Part shown: positions 22,314 through 33,313 of the stretch, in pieces | Position numbering within the stretch: the first letter of the stretch is position 1 | How the letters are laid out: every line of letters begins with the position of its first letter | From: Datura wrightii | Lineage: Eukaryota > Streptophyta > Magnoliopsida > Solanales > Solanaceae | NCBI GenBank assembly: GCA_035772735.1 | Contig: JASDFA010000007.1 | Location: forward strand, 70,098,501 to 70,162,500 | Reading direction: 5' to 3' | Length of the DNA: 64,000 bases | The notes under the pieces: model-generated | What the model was told of the DNA's origin: nothing | Databases searched by the model: none | Seen by the model: only the letters and a program-made list of their open reading frames with translations | Position numbers and translations under genes: made by a program

Positions 22314-22988
22314 CTGTCAAACCAAACAGACAAGTCCCAATGTTATTCCAATTAAAATTAGCTTCGACTAAGGTTGGGTTAAGCTAGGTCACCCCACACT
22401 TAGTCTATAGCCACAATCACAACATTACAGCAAGATCATACTTATTTCCAATAAAAAAACAAAACACAACACATATGCCTCGTGCATTCAAAGAATTCGA
22501 CGGTATAAATTCTTTTGTACTACTCAGACTTCGTACAGCTAACCACAACATTACCATCGATCACATTATATCACATAGCATGTAGCAAAGAGAAACAAAG
22601 AAAAAATTTATCTACATGAACCTATACAATTCACCCATTTCTTGCATCTCATAATTTTGTTACCCCGAAAATCCGTCGGTCTTTTAGCATATTAACAGTT
22701 AGCACAACCAACTCATCTCACCCAACATACACAACCCAGCAAGAATTTCAAATGTCAACTAAATTTTCCCTTTTCAAATTCAAATTCAAGCCCTAGCTAA
22801 GATTTTACAAAAATTCGATCAAGCTATGTAATTATCGAGTTCATGCAATCACAATGATACTACGAATGTCAATCAACAATAACTCAATTGAATTTAATTT
22901 TAATTTCTACTTAGGGAAAGTTTTGCTCACATCACATGTTCAACATCGAAAAATTCGATAAGAATTGAGATAGAGTTGAAGAACATAC
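22314..22988 (-). other. Predicted leader intron of ORF3 (Athila B)
   Basis: Donor CAAG|GTATGT at 22989/22988 and acceptor GGTTTGACAG at 22314, five bases before the ATG. The length is 675 bases, nearly the same as in C, at the same position. Confidence 0.5.
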
Positions 22989-23604
22989 CTTGAATTCGAT
23001 GAAATGAAGAAAACTTGATTAAAATGTGTGCCTAGGTCCGTGTCACATTGAGGGAGAAGGGGTTTTTGGGATGTTTGTCGTGGAGGGGATGAAAAATGAG
23101 GGGAATTCGGGGTTAAAAAATGAAGATTTCGCGCGGGTCACCCAGCGACCTGGTGTGACCCGTCGCGAAATACACTGCAACGTGTCACGGAGGGTAACGC
23201 GGAGCATGCCCTCCGTGACACGAAGCCATCACGCAGGTGTTCTGGAATTTGTAAAAATTCTAGAATCACCTTCAACGTGTCCCGGAGGGTAACGCGGAGG
23301 CCCTCCTCCGTAATACGGAGCCATCGCGTGGGCTCACTGTTTTGCCACTTTTTATTAATTTTCTTACCTCGATTTTTCCTTTGCGATCCTTTGCACATTT
23401 ATCCTCCGTTCAACCTAAAATTCATCTCACAACAAGAAATTGGTAAGAATTATAGATTTTAATTAAAATACAAATTTTGTTTTTATTTATTTTTTTCTTT
23501 TTTCTTTTTTTTTTCTACGAAATCTAATAAAATATTACAAAAATCTTCACGGGTTGCCTCCCGTGCAGCGCCTGGTTTACCGTCATGGCTCGACGTCATT
23601 AAGC
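22989..23604 (-). other. Pol-ORF3 spacer with inverted repeats (Athila B)
   Basis: It holds a perfect 14-bp inverted repeat (CGTGTCACGGAGGG at 23181-23194 and its complement at 23209-23222), a CGGGTCAC/GTGACCCG pair near 23134-23162, a third decayed unit at 23274-23318, a T-rich run at 23481-23516, and the stem-loop CACGGG-TTGCCT-CCCGTG at 23548-23565. Confidence 0.65.
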
Positions 23605-24719
23605 TCAGTCATCCTCTAGGGTGACGGAAGTTTTCTCTAGACCACCATCCTCTCCCGAGTAGTACTTACATCGCTCCGGTGGTTTCCCCGATAACTCCCG
23701 TGACTCCACTCTCTGGAAAACATCAGCTCGATTAATCACATTGATCACCGAGAGTTCCTCATACACAGCCGGGAGCTTGGAGGCCTTGTATACATCAAAC
23801 ACCTCCACCTTGTCGTGTGCTCGCATGGTTAGCTGCCCTGCAGCTACATCAATCAGCGCTTTCCCGGTAGCCAAGAAAGGACGTCCCAAAATAAATGGGA
23901 CTTCCGCGTCTGGCTCGAAGTCCAGCACAACGAAGTCTACCGGGAAGATGAGGGAGCCCACTTGCACCAGCACGTCCTCCACAATGCCATCAGGTCTGGC
24001 TAAGGAGCGATCCGCTAGTTGCAATATCACTGTTGTTGGTCTAGGACTCCCTAGCCCCAACTTCTTGAATACCGATGTCGGTATCGAGTTAATGCTAGCT
24101 CCCAAATCACATAATCCACGAGCTCGGATACTCTGCCCAATTGTAATTTGTATGGTAAAGCTCCCAGGGTCCTTGAGCTTTGTGGGCAACCTGTTTTCTA
24201 TCCGGGAAGTGCACTCCTCTGTAAGAGCCACCGTAGCATACTCAGTCAACCTGCTTTTGTTCGCCACGATGTCCTTAATATACTTTGCGTACTTCGGCAC
24301 TCCCTGCAAAACATTAACAAGAGGTAAGTTAATGTGTACCTGTTTCAGCACCTCCATGAACTTTTTGAAACACGCCTCCTCCTTGTGTTTCTTTAATCGT
24401 TGAGGGAACGGGTGTGGTGGTCTTTCTGGTTCAGCCTCCTTTTTCTTCCCCCTCTCATCACTTTGCTCCCTCTCAGTTTCTGCTGCTCCCGACTGTTGAG
24501 GTGGTCTTTCTGGTTCCACCTCTTTAAGTTGTAAACCACTCCTTGTGGTCACTGCATTCACTTGCATGGGGTTGGGATCCGTGTAACTCGGAAGTCCTCC
24601 TCTAGGCCTGGTGTTTTGGGCTCCAGCAAATTGCCCAAACTGGTACTCCAACGCCTTTGTAGCTAACTGATTGTTCTTTACCTCAGCTGCCAATTTCACG
24701 TAGTCAGCCTACAATTGAT
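23605..24719 (-). CDS. Athila B gag tail, protease and residual pol tail (RT to integrase deleted)
   Basis: A 364-codon open frame (23605-24699): linker (ALEYQFGQFAGAQNTRPRGG), MEVLKQVHINLPLVNVL, protease with LCDLGASINSIP, FVVLDFEPD and VPFILGRPF, then an abrupt join (VESRELSGKPPERCKYYSGE) to what is, in C, the very end of integrase, finishing TSVTLEDD. About 3 kb of pol is absent and the fusion is in frame. Two stops (TAA and TAG, near 24711-24722) part it from gag. The open length suggests recent or selected coding capacity. Confidence 0.8.
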
Positions 24720-26004
24720 CTTAGTTAGCTATCATTGTCTTGAACATCTCCTCAATGCTGGGTGATGGTGGTGGAGGATGTGCATTTTTGCTTCTATATT
24801 GTGGTTGATAATTCTGTTGCCCTCCTTGAGTTCTCTGCGCCCTCTGATTATAACCTTGCCCTTGATGGTTATTGCTACCCCAAGAGAAATTCGGGTGATT
24901 CCTCCAGTTGGAGTTGTAGCTGTTTCCATACTGTAGGTGGTTGTTTCTCTGTACATTTCCAACAAAGTTTACCGAATCAGGATTTGCTCCACAACACTCA
25001 GCTGAGTGTTCACTACTCCCGCATAGTTCACACCAAATCTGCTGCACTACATTCACTGGGGCTTGAGACTGGTTCATGCTCATGTTACTGAAGTGGGTGT
25101 TGAGTTGATTCTGTAACGCAGCTATTTGTGCAGCGATAGCTGTAAAACCATCCACTTCTAAGACTCCTGCTGCTTTCCTTGTTCCTCCTCTTGATGAATC
25201 CGCATTCCACTCTGGATTTACCTGCGAGATAAGATTCAACAAGGTATACAACTCCTCATAAGTTTTCTCCAATGCTTGTCCCCCAGCTGCTGAGTCTAGC
25301 AAGATTTTTGTGTGGGGTTCCAAACCCTCTATGAAAGTATGCACCAGCACATCATTGGATTGGTGATGATGAAGACAATCCCGCAACATAGATTTAAATC
25401 TCTCCCAAGCTTGATACAGATTCTCTCCCTCTCTCTGTTTAAAACTCAGAATTTGACTTCTAAGTCTTGCTGTTTTACCGGATGGGAAGAACAGTATCAA
25501 GAATTTCCTTGCAAGATCATCCCACGTGGTGATGGAATTAGGTGGCTCAGCTTTCAACCACCTCTTGGCTTCTCCCAAAAGTGAGAATGGGAACAATGTA
25601 AGCCTGACATAATCTGATGACACTCCAGCGTGGATGTAAGTGTCACTTATCTCCAAAAAATTTTGGAGATGTTGCTGTGGATTCTCATGAGGGAGACCTG
25701 TGAACTGCCCGCTGGTGTGCACCAATTGCACACTATTCTGTTTAAGCTCGAACCTCCCTCCTGGCTCAGGTTTGCGGATGCTAGATGTAACATTGTTAGC
25801 ATGTGGGATTGCCACCTCGCGAACCGACCTAGCTGCCATGTCCTCGGGCACTAACATTGCCCTTACAACTGGTGGATTCTGTTTTTGCTCTAGGATTGTT
25901 TGTTTGAGCAACTGCAGCTTTTTCTCTAGAGCTTCTCTCCTTTGACGATGAAATTGTCTTTCCTGCTCTAAATATGAGTCCACCAGCTCCTTGTCTCTTG
26001 CCAG
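24720..26004 (-). CDS. Athila B gag
   Basis: The longest intact gag in the window: open from the TGA at 26008-26010 to the TAA at 24718-24720, about 428 codons if read from CTG at 26004. N-terminal helix-like stretch (VDSYLEQERQFHRQRREALE), core (FLEISDTYIHAGVSSDYVRL, LARKFLILFFPSGKTARLRS), zinc knuckle CELCGSSEHSAEC, and a glutamine/asparagine-rich end (NNHQGQGYNQRAQ). The first ATG comes only at MLVPED, about 50 codons in, inside sequence conserved between copies, so the start is uncertain. Confidence 0.82.
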
Positions 26005-26108
26005 TGTTCAACAGAAATTAGTATCTGCAAAATACAGGCTAAGACTAAGTTGTCAACACTAAGAAAAAATAGTAAACTAACACTTAAGAAAAATTTACCA
26101 ATTTCCAG

Positions 26109-26126
26109 TCCCCGACAAAGGCGCCA
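26109..26126 (-). other. Primer-binding site of Athila B (tRNA-Asp type)
   Basis: The minus strand reads TGGCGCCTTTGTCGGGGA, two mismatches from the tRNA-Asp complement seen perfectly in D, six bases inside the 5' LTR. Confidence 0.8.
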
Positions 26127-26132
26127 AAAACT

Positions 26133-27548
26133 TGTTCGGGCTGTTGGGTATAACTACCTACATGCAAGTGCACGTGGTCGAACAAGTAGTAAAGTGGCTC
26201 AAGTAAGCCAAGTATCGGTCCCACAGGGACTGGTCTAAAGTAACAATCTACTCAAGTGTCAATAAACTTTAACTCTAAACTGCAGACAACAGTGTGAAGA
26301 AGATTTTGATATTTTGTTCCTAATTTTATACTAAGTCTAAAACGAATATATAATTTGAGTTTGAACTATAAGTATGAGCATGTTGAGGTTAAAATGAACA
26401 TGTAGAGAAAAAAATTATCGATACAATTTGATTAACCTTTCCTCCGGTTGTTAGTCAAGAATTATTGCGTATGGATTAAAACTCTCGTATTTAACCCAAC
26501 TTAAGATTCATGAACCTTCCACCTACATTTCTGTGATAAAACGAAATTCATGTTCTAGCCATACAAAATCGATTCTTTAATTGACTAATAAGACTTTCAG
26601 GTATATTTTTATCCTGAAGGTAAATCAATTCTCAATTTTCCCAAACTAAGAAAAGATCATATCCTATGAATTAACAACTTTCCAATTTCTTGCTCTCTCG
26701 AGTGAAATTGGACTTTTTAGATGTACATTAACGTTGGCCACACATTAATGCAGTAAGAACAAGAATCAATAGAACAATCAGGAGAGAAAAGATGGAAAAC
26801 CAATTTATCAATAATCACATTTCAATACAATTGTTCTTAACCTCAGCAAAAAGGGAATTTAGCCACTCATTTGTGGATTAAACGTTGTTAAATGAGTGTT
26901 AATCATACAAGCAATTGAAATAAAGAAGAAGGAGATAGAGAAAAACCCTGAGATTTTCGTCCCCTCAACTACCTGTAACCCACGTTCTTGCTCCACCAAG
27001 TCATACTTATTAAAGATGAACCTAAGTGTTCTATTTATACTAGTGGGAATTTTTCCCAGAATAACAAGCAACGTGCCACGGAGTGCATCGCGGAGCACTG
27101 CCTCCGTGACACACCACCAACACGGACCCTTACAAGAATCCGGACGTCCAGGTATTAAGGCCCAACGTGGCACGGCATACAACGCGGGGCTGGGCCAACG
27201 TGCCACGGCCCCCACGCGCACCTTCACTGGAATTTGGCAAAAATTCCGTATCCAGGCAGAACGTATCCGCGATGGCAGCGTGACACGGTGCCATCGCGGA
27301 GGCCCTTTAATTCGTGCTCTCGTTGTGCTTTTTCCCTTGCTCGCTTCCGAGTCCAATTTCGATTTCTCCCAACATGCATCTTAGCTTCGTACAATTATAT
27401 TTTTCCTGCAAAATCACGCTAATCATGTTGGTTAGTATAAATTCACATTTTATTACAATTCACATGATAATGTATAAACATCGATAGATAAACAAGCTTA
27501 AATGACACATTTGAGTATCACTTGGGCATATGAATTTGCCCAAGATCA
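26133..27548 (-). repeat. Athila B 5' LTR
   Basis: It starts TGTTCGGGCTGTTGGG and ends GCCCAAGATCA, partner of 5146-6561. TATA box 27031-27039, U3 inverted repeats 27072-27305, R/U5 stem-loop near 26594-26620 (one wobble pair). A 165-codon minus frame from an ATG at 27356 to 26859 crosses U3 and the TATA box. Confidence 0.9.
27031..27039 (-). promoter_or_regulatory. TATA box of the Athila B 5' LTR
   Basis: The minus strand reads TATAAATAG in the same context as in C. The 3' LTR copy is at 6044-6052. Confidence 0.7.
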
Positions 27549-27553
27549 TCGAC
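27549..27553. repeat. Target-site duplication of Athila B (right copy, TCGAC)
   Basis: Matches 5141-5145 exactly; the RNase H-integrase linker of Tekay-2 resumes here. Confidence 0.85.
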
Positions 27554-28170
27554 CACCAAGGACGATTTTGACCCGTTATGCACCACAACACCGCCATTGA
27601 TCCAGTCGATCAATCTAACTTCCCGTCTTGCAAGTCGGTGGACATCCTTCACCAACTCTTTCCTTCCCTCATCCACGTGAGACACACTTTCCATGGAGAG
27701 CCTACTAAGTGCATCCGCAACCACATTAGCCCTGCCCGGGTGGTATAGAACACTCATGTTGTAGTCCTTAAGTAATTCCAACCACCTTCTTTGCCGAAGA
27801 TTTAGATCCTTCTATGTGAACACATATTACAAGATCTTGTGATCCGTAATGTGGACCCCATACAAGTAATGTCGCCATATCTTCAATGCAAACACCATCG
27901 TGGCCAACTCAAGATCATGGGTTGGGTAATTCTTTTCATGAACTTTCAGCTGTCTTGAGGCATATGCTATTACCTTCCCACACTGCATCAACACACATCC
28001 CAGCCCGACTCTCAAAGCTTCACAATACACTACAAAGCCATCAGTACCCTCGGGTAAGGTCAACATTGGTGCTGAAGTGAGTCGGGTCTTCAGCTCTTAG
28101 AAGCTTTTCTCACAAGCATCTGACCATTGGAATTTCACCCTTTTCTGAGTCAACCTGGTCAAGGGAGCTG
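27554..28170 (-). pseudogene. Tekay-2 RNase H
   Basis: Two open pieces: 27827-28066 (VVYCEALRVGLGCVLMQCGK, YASRQLKVHEKNYPTHDLEL) and 27518-27781 (LELLKDYNMSVLYHPGRANV, ADALSRLSMESV). They form the RNase H and tether part of chromoviral pol, which removes RNA from the RNA-DNA hybrid. Two stops separate them and one ends the upstream RT frame. Athila B interrupts the end. Confidence 0.8.
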
Positions 28171-29104
28171 CAATTGATTAAAATCCCTCAACAAATCTTT
28201 GATAATAGCCTGCTAAGCGCAAGAAACCCCTAATTTCTGAAGGATTCACCGGTCTGGGCCAAATCTTCACCGCCTCTATCTTCTGGGAGTCTACCCTTAT
28301 GCCTTCGCTTGACACCATAAGTCCCAGAAATACTACCGAGGTTAGCCAAAATTCACACTTGCTAAACTTTGCATACCGCTGGCAATCCTTGAGGGTTTGT
28401 AGCATTGTCCTCAAATGAGTGGCATGCTCCTTCTTGCTTCGAGAGTATATCAAGATGTCATCAATGAACACAATCACGAACAAGTCCAAATGTACCTTAA
28501 ACACCCTGTTCATTAGATCCATAAAAGCTGCGGGGCCATTGGTTAGTCCGAAAGACATAACAACAAATTCGTAGTGACCATATCGAGTCTTGAAAGCAGT
28601 TTTTGGGATGTCACTCTCCCTCACTCTGAGTTGGTGATACCCGGATCTGAGATCAATCATGGAGAAGCACTTGGCACCCTAAAGCTGGTCAAACAAATCA
28701 TCGATCTTGGGTAAGGGGTACCTATTCTTGACGGTAACCTTGTTCAACTACCGATAGTCAATACACATGCGAAGGGAACTGTCTTTCTTTCGAACAAATA
28801 GAACTGGCGCACCGCATGGAGTCTGGCTCAGCCTAATGAAGCCCTTATCGAATAGATCCTTTAACTGATCCTTCAATTCCTTTAGTTCGGCTGGGTCCAT
28901 CCTATATGGAGGGATAGAAATAGGTTGTTTATCTAGAAATAGATCAATATCGAAGTCAATTTCCCTCTCTGAAGGAACACCGAGCAAATCATCAGGAAAC
29001 ACCTTCGAGTACTCGCCCACCACCAGAACTGACTGGATAGTCAGGGTCTCGGACTCCACATCCTTAACCCTAACTAGGTGGTACACACAACCTTTAGAGA
29101 TCAT
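28171..29104 (-). pseudogene. Tekay-2 reverse transcriptase
   Basis: From 29104 downward: VYHLVRVKDVESETLTIQSV, the RT fingers (LKELKDQLKDLFDKGFIRLS, SLRMCIDYR), MIDLRSGYHQLRV, MSFGLTNGPAAFMDLMNRVF, catalytic FIDD in VIVFIDDILIYS, and GYYQRFVEGF. Stops after CIDYR (near 28747), before GAKCFSM (near 28679) and after VEGF (near 28177) break it; the first two fit CAG to TAG. The catalytic residues are otherwise intact. Confidence 0.85.
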
Positions 29105-29514
29105 TTTCCTGGCCTTAAGATATAAAATAATGCTGGTATCGCTAAGCTACCCTTCCACTCCAACACCGACTCACTCAGAAAATGAAATTCCACTGTATGG
29201 GTTCTATAATTATTAGAAGAAAAACATGCAAACAACCAATCCATGCCAAGAATAATGTCGAAGTTAGTCATGGCTAACTCTACCAAGTCTGTGGAGGTAA
29301 CCTTGTGTAACACTGTGATCGGGCACCCCCCATAAATACGCCTAGCTACAACTGAATCACGGATAGGGGTAGAAACTGAAAACGGTTTCGTCAAGGTCTC
29401 GAGACTAACTCTAAGGCTACTAGCAATGTAAGGAGTCACAAAAGACAAGGTAGCTCCCTGATCTAGTAAGGCATAAACATCAATATGAAAGACACGCAAC
29501 ATACCAGTGACCAC
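29101..29514 (-). pseudogene. Tekay-2 aspartic protease
   Basis: 137 codons, open: VYALLDQGATLSFVTPYIAS at the active site, then NFDIILGMDWL, the chromoviral flap region. The usual DSG or DPG is DQG here. It joins gag upstream (SRQEQETSPDVV) and RT downstream through short breaks. Confidence 0.8.
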
Positions 29515-30747
29515 ATCTGGTGAAGTCTCCTGCTCCTGGCGTGAGGCAAGGGCATAAAATCGATTTTGGATCTTCCCACCACCCCCACTAGTCGATGCTC
29601 CCCGTGGAGCGGAACAGGATGGAGCTGTTGCTGTCCTGGTGGCCTGTGCACAACCCCTGTCATCACCCTATCTAGCATATGGGCACGCTCGGCGCATGTG
29701 CTCGAATCTACCACACCCGTAGCAAACATTCGAGCTGAGCATGCACTCTTCGGTGTGACTCTTGCCGCACTTCCCGCAGGCTGGAGAGGTATATTCTAGC
29801 TGGGTGCCCCTCTAGTCCCTTGATCCTGAAGCCTTGCTCCTCTGATCACCCCTGGGTTTGGATGGAACACTAGGTGATGGTGGTGCTGGGGCTAGTAACC
29901 TATTCTAAAACTATGTATGGTAGCCATTGTCGGACCTCTGATGTGAAAACCCATGGTTGTCCGTCTGATACTTCTTTGCCTCCCTCTCCCTCGCATGAGC
30001 TTCCTACATCTGCTGGGCGTACAATACTATGCGAGGAAAGTCCATATCCTGGTGAAGCATGGCAGTCCTACAATCCTTGTCTAAATAATCGGCCATCCCA
30101 TGAACCAATCGGCTTACCCGCGCCCTCTAATCCATCACCAACTCTGGGGCGTGCTTCGACAAACCAGTGAACTCAAGTGAATACTCCAACACTGTCATCT
30201 TTCCTTGCTAGAGGTTCACAAACTCCGCTACTTTTAACTCCCTCATTTCCCGAGGGAAGAACCTGTCAAGAAAGGCCATGTGGAACTCATCCCAGCTGAT
30301 AGGGCCCACTCCCGTTACCCTGCTATCCTTCCATTTCTTGTACCAAATATGAGAGACCTCTTTTAGCTGATATGAGACCAAGTCTACACACTTACCATTT
30401 GTCACCCCCATAACCTGAGTGACCTTCAAGATCCCTTGAATGAAAGCATGTGGATCCTCATCCACCTTTGATCCCATGAACATAGGAGGGTTCATCCTCA
30501 AGAAGTCTTTGATTCGAACTGCCACTGCATTGCCATTCTGTGGGACCTACGCAACAGCCTACTGCTTGAGCTAAGCAGTTAAGGCCTGCGCCAACATCTG
30601 GATGGCTGCCCAAAACTCAGCGTGGGAAGCTGGCTCTGGTGCTTGGGACTCCTGAACAAGTGGGGCTTGCTAATGCCAATGGTCATTGCCATCTCTATGT
30701 CCTTCATCATTTCAATTCCTCCTTCCGTTCATTATTCGAGGAGCCAT
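29515..30747 (-). pseudogene. Tekay-2 gag
   Basis: Begins at ATG 30747 (MAPRIMN, like MPPRRVN in Tekay-1). The core is at 30208-30525 (FLRMNPPMFMGSKVDEDPHA, MAFLDRFFPREMRELKVAEF). A double zinc knuckle near 29655-29775 reads CGKSHTEEC then CYGCGRFEHMRRAC, diagnostic of Tekay/Del elements. Stops (near 30207, 30118, 30013 and 29667) make it a pseudogene. Confidence 0.82.
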
Positions 30748-30956
30748 AGTTCTACAAATTGCGAATCATACGAATTAGAAGGATGGAAAGGCTTTTCATC
30801 GCACCGCATAGACATGAAAGAAGGGAACATTTCCTAAACGTCTAGTAGCCTCTTCGTCATAGGTGTAGCGCACTTCACACCCATGAAAAAGACTCTACTT
30901 AACGCGGCTTTCAGACACCCTAGGACACTTCAAACCTATTTCTCTGATACCAAGTT
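30748..30956 (-). other. Tekay-2 leader and primer-binding site (initiator Met type)
   Basis: The minus strand reads TGGTATCAGAGA at 30941-30952, matching the complement of the 3' end of initiator tRNA-Met (recalled), four bases inside the 5' LTR. The remaining leader down to the gag ATG is unremarkable. Confidence 0.85.
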
Positions 30957-33201
30957 TGTCATGACCCGAACACACACCCGAATCGCAGACACAGGACAAG
31001 GGATCCTGAGGGACCCCTAGTCGACCCATGGCTCATGCATACAACTAGTCTCATTCAATATGTGGAACGATAATCATAAAAACATAGAGAAAACGTAGTT
31101 ATAACGTAACATCATGAAACACTGAACATATACACAGCTGAGCACTACATACTTGTCTAAAAGCCTCTAATACATAAGATGGGTTGATGGGACAACAGAC
31201 CCAACTAACCCAACAAAAACTAAACATAAACAACATGAAAGTCAATCGAACGGCCCTCGGAGCATGATGACTCACCAATAAACTGGAAGCATAACTGAGA
31301 TGGACTAAGGATGAGGATGATCTTGAGATTTGAACCCTGTATCATGAAACAATACAACATGGAAAGTATGCGGTCAGTATGTGAAATGTACCAAGTATGC
31401 AAGGTAAGTAAAACAGACATTTTAAAAGTAAAGTAAGCTAATAAATAGACATAGGAGAAGGACATCATTCTTGCATCAAAATCTTCGTAATAAGACATAG
31501 GGCTCAAGACTTTCAAATCATTCATAATCATTCATTATCATAATCGTAAGTAAATTTATCAAAATACAACTTGATCCAATAACATAAACCTGACAAACCC
31601 GAATCCGTGTTTTTTCTATAAAAAATAGAAGAATTGGTGTGACTCGATTCTACATTGAAGAAAGAATCGAATATTCATTAATCAAATCACTCACTCCACA
31701 GTCTGATAGATTGCATAAAACATGCAGAACAATGGGAGGACTCTTCATAACTGACACCATCATGGTAGAGCCTTTCATGATGCCCCACTATCTCGCTCAA
31801 GTGGGCAGAGCCGACCTTGGCTTGCCAGGCGATGGTCGTGCATAAGGAGTGATATCACATTATAAGGGGATCATTATCAAGACATCATATCATTTACAAA
31901 CCCATGGTGGCATGTGGTTATGAGACACCGGCGTAGTCCTTTGAACGCCGGGCTGCTCGGTGCTAGACACAGCTCCCAAAAACATGCATATAAGCTCATA
32001 CATAAATAAATAACATCATGCATTAAAATTCATTGGCTAAGGTATAACATTTATCATCATTGATCCCCTTTAAAACATACTTAGCCAAGAATCAAAGCCC
32101 TTTTCATCAGCCAACATCTTAAATTAATAAATTATGTAATTCATTTCATACATCATTCTTTAACATGTGGGAATTGCCCAATACTTCATCACATTCAATT
32201 ATTTCAAAATATGCTCATAAACATGGGTAACTAGAAAATCATGCTCTTCCGTAATCAATAAACTCAAATTATAGAGTATTCATCATAAGTCATAACTTCC
32301 ATGGACTTCTTCAAACGAGCAACTTGGATTTAAAAGATTGAAACATGATTAAGGGAAAAATAGTGATAAAACATGGCCATCATTCATAAATTAATAATTA
32401 AACTCAATTAAATAATACCCATAAAGAGAAATCACATTTTTATGCATTTGAGTAAAACCCCATAGACTTGAATAGGAGGATTCATGATTTAAATAAAAAT
32501 TGGGCATGGGTGAGGAAGAATTCCACCCATTTTAAAACCCTGCATGCCTAGGAAGGGATGGACTTAAAGTTCCTTGAACACCCACAAAGAAATTGATGAA
32601 ATTTTGGGAAAGAAGGCCTTGAATCTCCTACAACCTCTCTAAGCTTTTGCATGAGAATGGGCATGTTATAGGGACTTAACTCCTCTTATCACACTCAAAA
32701 AATATCCAAAACAATGTAGTTTAGGTCTTAGGGACTTAGGAAATTATAAAAACACCCTTATTAAAATGCAGGAATTTCTGGTCGCTAGTCCCCACGAGGG
32801 ACCTAACGAATCATTGTCATAGGGAACGACTCCTGACCATAGTCTGTTATGTCCACTACCCAAACATCCAAGGGGACCCCACGGATGACTTTATGAGTCG
32901 TGAGGTCAAACAACGACTCGTGGTCACCTTCCATGGCCTACACTGCCCATCCCTACTTCCCAATCCTCCAGGGTTGACCATAGGTGACCTCACGAGTCGT
33001 TAGGTATGACCACGACTCATGATTAAGCCCGTGGCCTCCTCACTCAATCCTTGCCACACCACGCTGTCCACGAGTCACCTCATGACTCATGGTCACTACA
33101 CATGACTCACCTCACGGGTCGTTCTGTGAACCAGTCTGAATTTTCAGTTTTTTCTCCGTTTTTACTTCAGGGTCTGATCCTTGGGTTCCTGGGGTATAGA
33201 A
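30957..33201 (-). repeat. Tekay-2 5' LTR
   Basis: 2245 bp, from TGTCATGACCCG to GGGGTATAGAA. It keeps the roughly 600-bp segment (31230-31850) lost from the partner LTR at 1819-3461. Palindromes of the CACGAGTCGTG type are clustered at 32790-33130, the first 400 bases of U3 in element sense. No coding frame of note; I could not place a clear TATA box. Confidence 0.88.
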
Positions 33202-33206
33202 CTTCA
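33202..33206. repeat. Target-site duplication of Tekay-2 (right copy, CTTCA)
   Basis: Matches 1814-1818; the RT of Tekay-1 resumes directly after it. Confidence 0.85.
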
Positions 33207-33313
33207 CCACTTCTATCTTCTGAGAGTCCATTTGTACACCCTCATTTGACACGACATGACCCAAAAATGCTACCGAGTTTAACCAAAACTCATACTTGCT
33301 GAATTATAGCATA
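33207..33313 (-). pseudogene. Tekay-1 reverse transcriptase, small middle fragment
   Basis: About 105 bases paralogous to 28265-28380 of Tekay-2 RT, stranded between the insertions of Tekay-2 (left) and Athila D (right). It continues at 43051. Confidence 0.8.
33309..33313. repeat. Target-site duplication of Athila D (left copy, GCATA)
   Basis: GCATA precedes the LTR start TGTTCGCGTG and recurs exactly at 43046-43050. Confidence 0.88.

Larger units (their letters stand above)
5146..27548 (-). mobile_element. Athila B: non-autonomous Athila-type element, gag-protease-ORF3, interrupted by Athila C
   Basis: Minus strand: 5' LTR 26133-27548, tRNA-Asp primer site, gag, protease, a short pol tail, spacer, ORF3, non-coding region, polypurine tract, 3' LTR 5146-6561. 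RT, RNase H and integrase are absent: the protease frame runs directly into the last codons of pol. Athila C (8544-21241) is inserted in ORF3. Both LTRs are 1416 bp by the boundaries chosen. The target duplication is perfect. Confidence 0.9.
1819..33201 (-). mobile_element. Tekay-2: Ty3/gypsy chromovirus (Tekay/Del type) carrying nested Athila B and C
   Basis: The element is on the minus strand: 5' LTR 30957-33201, Met-type primer site, gag, protease, RT, RNase H, integrase, chromodomain, 3' LTR 1819-3461. CTTCA duplications flank it. It sits in the RT of Tekay-1, and Athila B (5146-27548) interrupts its own pol between RNase H and integrase. Without the nested DNA it is about 9 kb. Many stop codons make it non-functional; several are CAG to TAG changes. 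Confidence 0.9.

Noticed and set aside
31220..31531. Minus-strand frame of 103 codons in the Tekay-2 5' LTR
   Set aside because: AT-rich, no motif, absent from the partner LTR; likely chance.
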